Source: Candidatus Obscuribacterales bacterium
GTDB lineage: Bacteria; Cyanobacteriota; Vampirovibrionia; Obscuribacterales; Obscuribacteraceae
Direction: 5' to 3'
NCBI GenBank assembly: GCA_021732565.1
Contig: JAKFUT010000092.1
Location: forward strand, 1-64,000
DNA length: 64,000 nt
Of the stretch, positions 61,990 through 64,000 are shown piece after piece. Under the pieces are notes generated by a model, which saw nothing but the letters and a program-made list of their open reading frames with translations, searched no databases and had not been told where the DNA came from. Position 1 is the first letter of the stretch; each line of letters opens with the position of its first letter. A program made the translations under genes and the position numbers.

Positions 61990-64000
61990 TTGGTGGTGCC
62001 AAATAATTCTGAGACATGTTCACCGATTTGTTCCGTTGGCCAGATAGTCGACGGGCGATATGAAATCGTCAACTTCATAGCGCACGGTGCATTTAGCAGC
62101 GTGTTCAAAGTGCGTCACCTATTAACCGGGCAGATGGCAGCTCTGAAAATTCTTGATCCGCTGGTAGCTTCATCAGCTGTTGTGGAACGCTTTGAGCGTG
62201 AAGCTCGAACACTTAGTAGTCTTTCGCACTCGAACATTGTGACATTCTATACATTCGGAACGTGCAATGTCAGCGGCACGTATATCGTTTTGGAATACAT
62301 AGAAGGGCACTCTCTGGCTGAGCTCATTTCCAGCCAGGGTGTGCTTGCACCGGAAATCCTGGTAAAACTCTCCCTCGATGTTTGTGCGGGAATGAGTTAC
62401 GCTCACTTGCACAATGTTTTTCACCGAGACCTTAAGCCGGCCAATATACTGGTAACTTCAGAAGGCACAGCGAAGATAGTCGACTTCGGTATTGCCGAAC
62501 TTCTGGTTTCAAACGATCAAAGACTCACTCATACAAACGCCCTGCTGGGCACACCGGCCTATATGAGTCCGGAACAGTGCACGGGACAAAGTGTAGATGC
62601 CCGATCTGAAATCTATTCGCTCGGGTGCATTATGTATGAGGGGCTAACCGGTCATGCGCCGTTTAAAGCGGAATCAGCTTTGGGTTTGATGGCCTGCCAT
62701 GTGCAGAACGACATAACAACGGTGCCGTTGCCGTGCGACATTCCGTCTAAATTGCATGAAGCGGTATTGCAGTGTTTGCGGAGAAAACCCGCTGATCGGT
62801 TTGGCTCCATGGAGGAGCTGCAAGCAGCTCTTGAGAGAATCAACTGGGATACAGGGCGGATACATCGACCACGGAAAGCCCGGGGGGAGCGCAATTTACG
62901 CTCAGTGGCGCTCTGTTGTGGCGCCGTTATCCTTCTGATGATATTGACGGGCGGGTTTTACTGGAAGTGTCGACAATCTGCTCCTATAGAAACAGCCACA
63001 CCAGCTTCTCTGTCAGTAGGTCGAGTACTCAGAGAAAGAGACAATCTGATCGATAGATATGACGTTCACAAAAGAGTTGATTACTACAAGCTTTGGCTCA
63101 AAACCTACGGAAAAAAAGCTAAGAAAATTGATCTGGCTGAGGCCAGCTTTTCACTATCAACGGATTTGCAAATCAGTTATGCGCCGACAAATGAGATTGA
63201 CGCAGCAAGAGTCGAAGCAATCAAAAACGCCGAAGACCTGATGAGTGATGAACTTACATCTAAGTCCGCACGCATGACATGGAGCGTTGCACTATCGCAA
63301 TTGTACGTAGAGGCAATGTTACTGGATAAGGCCAAATCGCTTCTGCTGACTTCATTGGATAAATATGCCAATACCGACGATGAGAGAAGTGGTGTGGAGC
63401 ATTGTTTAGCGGGCATTTCCCTTCGTCTAAACGATTACAAGAACGCTGAACAATATGCACGATGCTCCATGAGGAAGAATGCTCATGCGGTAGCCCGAAA
63501 TGCAGGCAGGTTGCTGTTGGTAAGGGTGTTGTGGCTGGAGAATAAGCGCGCTGAAGCTGAAACTGAGTTGAATAAGGTGAGAAAGGTCAAATATGACGGG
63601 CACGATTTGAAGAGTGTTCGCTGGTTAGAGGGTTGCGGTGCCACAGAAGCCTTAATGCTCAACTACGAAAATGCCGCACGATATTACGAATCGGCGATCA
63701 CTCTTTGCCGCGCGGGAAGCACTGACGAGGAGCTGCTGGCGCGGTTACTGAGAGAGAGAGGTGTGAATCTGCAAAAGTTTGGCCGGGCTGCAGACGCACG
63801 AATTTGCCTTGAGGAAGCAGTGCGGTCTCGAGCTCGAAATGATCGCTGGGTTACTATGACATGGTATCAGCTTTGCGAATTTTGCTCGACCGGAAAGCTA
63901 AACATGGCGCTACTCAAAGCTGAGCTCAAAAGGCATTCTTCACTTTCTATCGATATAGTCGGGCTGATGAACATTGTCATGACTTTGCAAAGTGTACCCG
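61990..64000 (+). CDS. Array kinase 6: Ser/Thr kinase - TM - TPR protein (continues past right edge)
   Basis: An open frame of 670 codons to the window end. Start candidates are TTG 61990 and GTGs 61993/61996; a GAGG at 61977-61980 best suits the first. The P-loop is weak (AHGAFSSVF: only one of three glycines). AALKIL has Lys53. HRDLKPAN, DFGIA and GTPAYMSPEQC are intact. The pre-TM element INWDTGR and TM (about 305-322, ALCCGAVILLMILTGGF) are followed by the array signature KRVDYYKLWLKTY and TPR-like helices. The missing part is probably the last 300-350 residues by comparison with neighbours. Confidence 0.88.
   Translation, partial: MVVPNNSETCSPICSVGQIVDGRYEIVNFIAHGAFSSVFKVRHLLTGQMAALKILDPLVASSAVVERFEREARTLSSLSHSNIVTFYTFGTCNVSGTYIVLEYIEGHSLAELISSQGVLAPEILVKLSLDVCAGMSYAHLHNVFHRDLKPANILVTSEGTAKIVDFGIAELLVSNDQRLTHTNALLGTPAYMSPEQCTGQSVDARSEIYSLGCIMYEGLTGHAPFKAESALGLMACHVQNDITTVPLPCDIPSKLHEAVLQCLRRKPADRFGSMEELQAALERINWDTGRIHRPRKARGERNLRSVALCCGAVILLMILTGGFYWKCRQSAPIETATPASLSVGRVLRERDNLIDRYDVHKRVDYYKLWLKTYGKKAKKIDLAEASFSLSTDLQISYAPTNEIDAARVEAIKNAEDLMSDELTSKSARMTWSVALSQLYVEAMLLDKAKSLLLTSLDKYANTDDERSGVEHCLAGISLRLNDYKNAEQYARCSMRKNAHAVARNAGRLLLVRVLWLENKRAEAETELNKVRKVKYDGHDLKSVRWLEGCGATEALMLNYENAARYYESAITLCRAGSTDEELLARLLRERGVNLQKFGRAADARICLEEAVRSRARNDRWVTMTWYQLCEFCSTGKLNMALLKAELKRHSSLSIDIVGLMNIVMTLQSVP

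Overview
The window looks like chromosome from a large-genome, Gram-negative-type bacterium with a heavy load of eukaryote-like signalling. It carries eight Ser/Thr-kinase-like genes (two of them deletion forms), four two-component genes, a protein with two TonB-C-like domains, a very large exported repeat adhesin and an RHS-like giant gene. This mix, together with the kinase-membrane-TPR architecture, fits the non-photosynthetic cyanobacterial relatives (Obscuribacterales / 'Melainabacteria') best. That placement is inference from gene content; no rRNA, tRNA or marker phylogeny is available here. I saw no tRNA, rRNA, CRISPR array or insertion sequence.

Layout. 1-3918 (-): N-terminal 1306 codons of an exported, beta-helix-like repeat protein that runs off the left edge. 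4.7-9.3 kb: a small membrane protein, a 7x7-bp microsatellite, a complete membrane sensor histidine kinase (HK), a protein with two TonB-C-like domains and the relic of a leucine-rich-repeat gene. 9.5-16.4 kb (-): a response regulator and, downstream, a tightly overlapping three-gene operon: Ser/Thr kinase, an HK-like protein with an intact ATPase but Gly in place of the phospho-His, and a second HK-like protein with the phospho-His but a ruined ATPase. The two HK-like proteins are complementary half-kinases. 16.9-25.2 kb: housekeeping and accessory genes (Sel1 repeats, KGG stress protein, DUF429, glycerol dehydrogenase, DUF4139, SnoaL/DUF4440-like).

25.97-36.77 kb (+): a 3477-residue giant protein with about 14 YD/RHS-like repeats carrying an unusual 'DGkxW' insert, a long helical region, hydrophobic segments, a His/Pro/Gly linker, a transglutaminase-like Cys-His-Asp domain, helical repeats and a short C-terminal domain that resembles HicA by eye. 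A HicB-like gene follows 29 nt later. This is the best candidate for an undescribed effector/immunity system. Convergent to it lies a 1105-residue HD-domain protein (-), and divergent from that a small kinase with HGD/DPG catalytic motifs.

41.2-50.7 kb: lipase-like hydrolase, FKBP prolyl isomerase, a fusion of a DNA-ligase-associated metallo-beta-lactamase exonuclease with an ATP-dependent ligase that has lost its nucleophilic lysine, two exported proteins, and a ferrochelatase of the actinobacterial/coproporphyrin type. 50.8-64.0 kb (+): a tandem array of six related kinase genes. Four encode full kinase-TM-TPR proteins (the last runs off the right edge). Two, alternating with them, are in-frame internal deletions that join the kinase N-lobe directly to the distal TPR end.

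The genes suggest a cell that invests in sensing through kinases with extracytoplasmic TPR regions, plus two-component parts, and in large surface or secreted proteins probably used in contact with other cells. All functional links between neighbours are inference from position and sequence.
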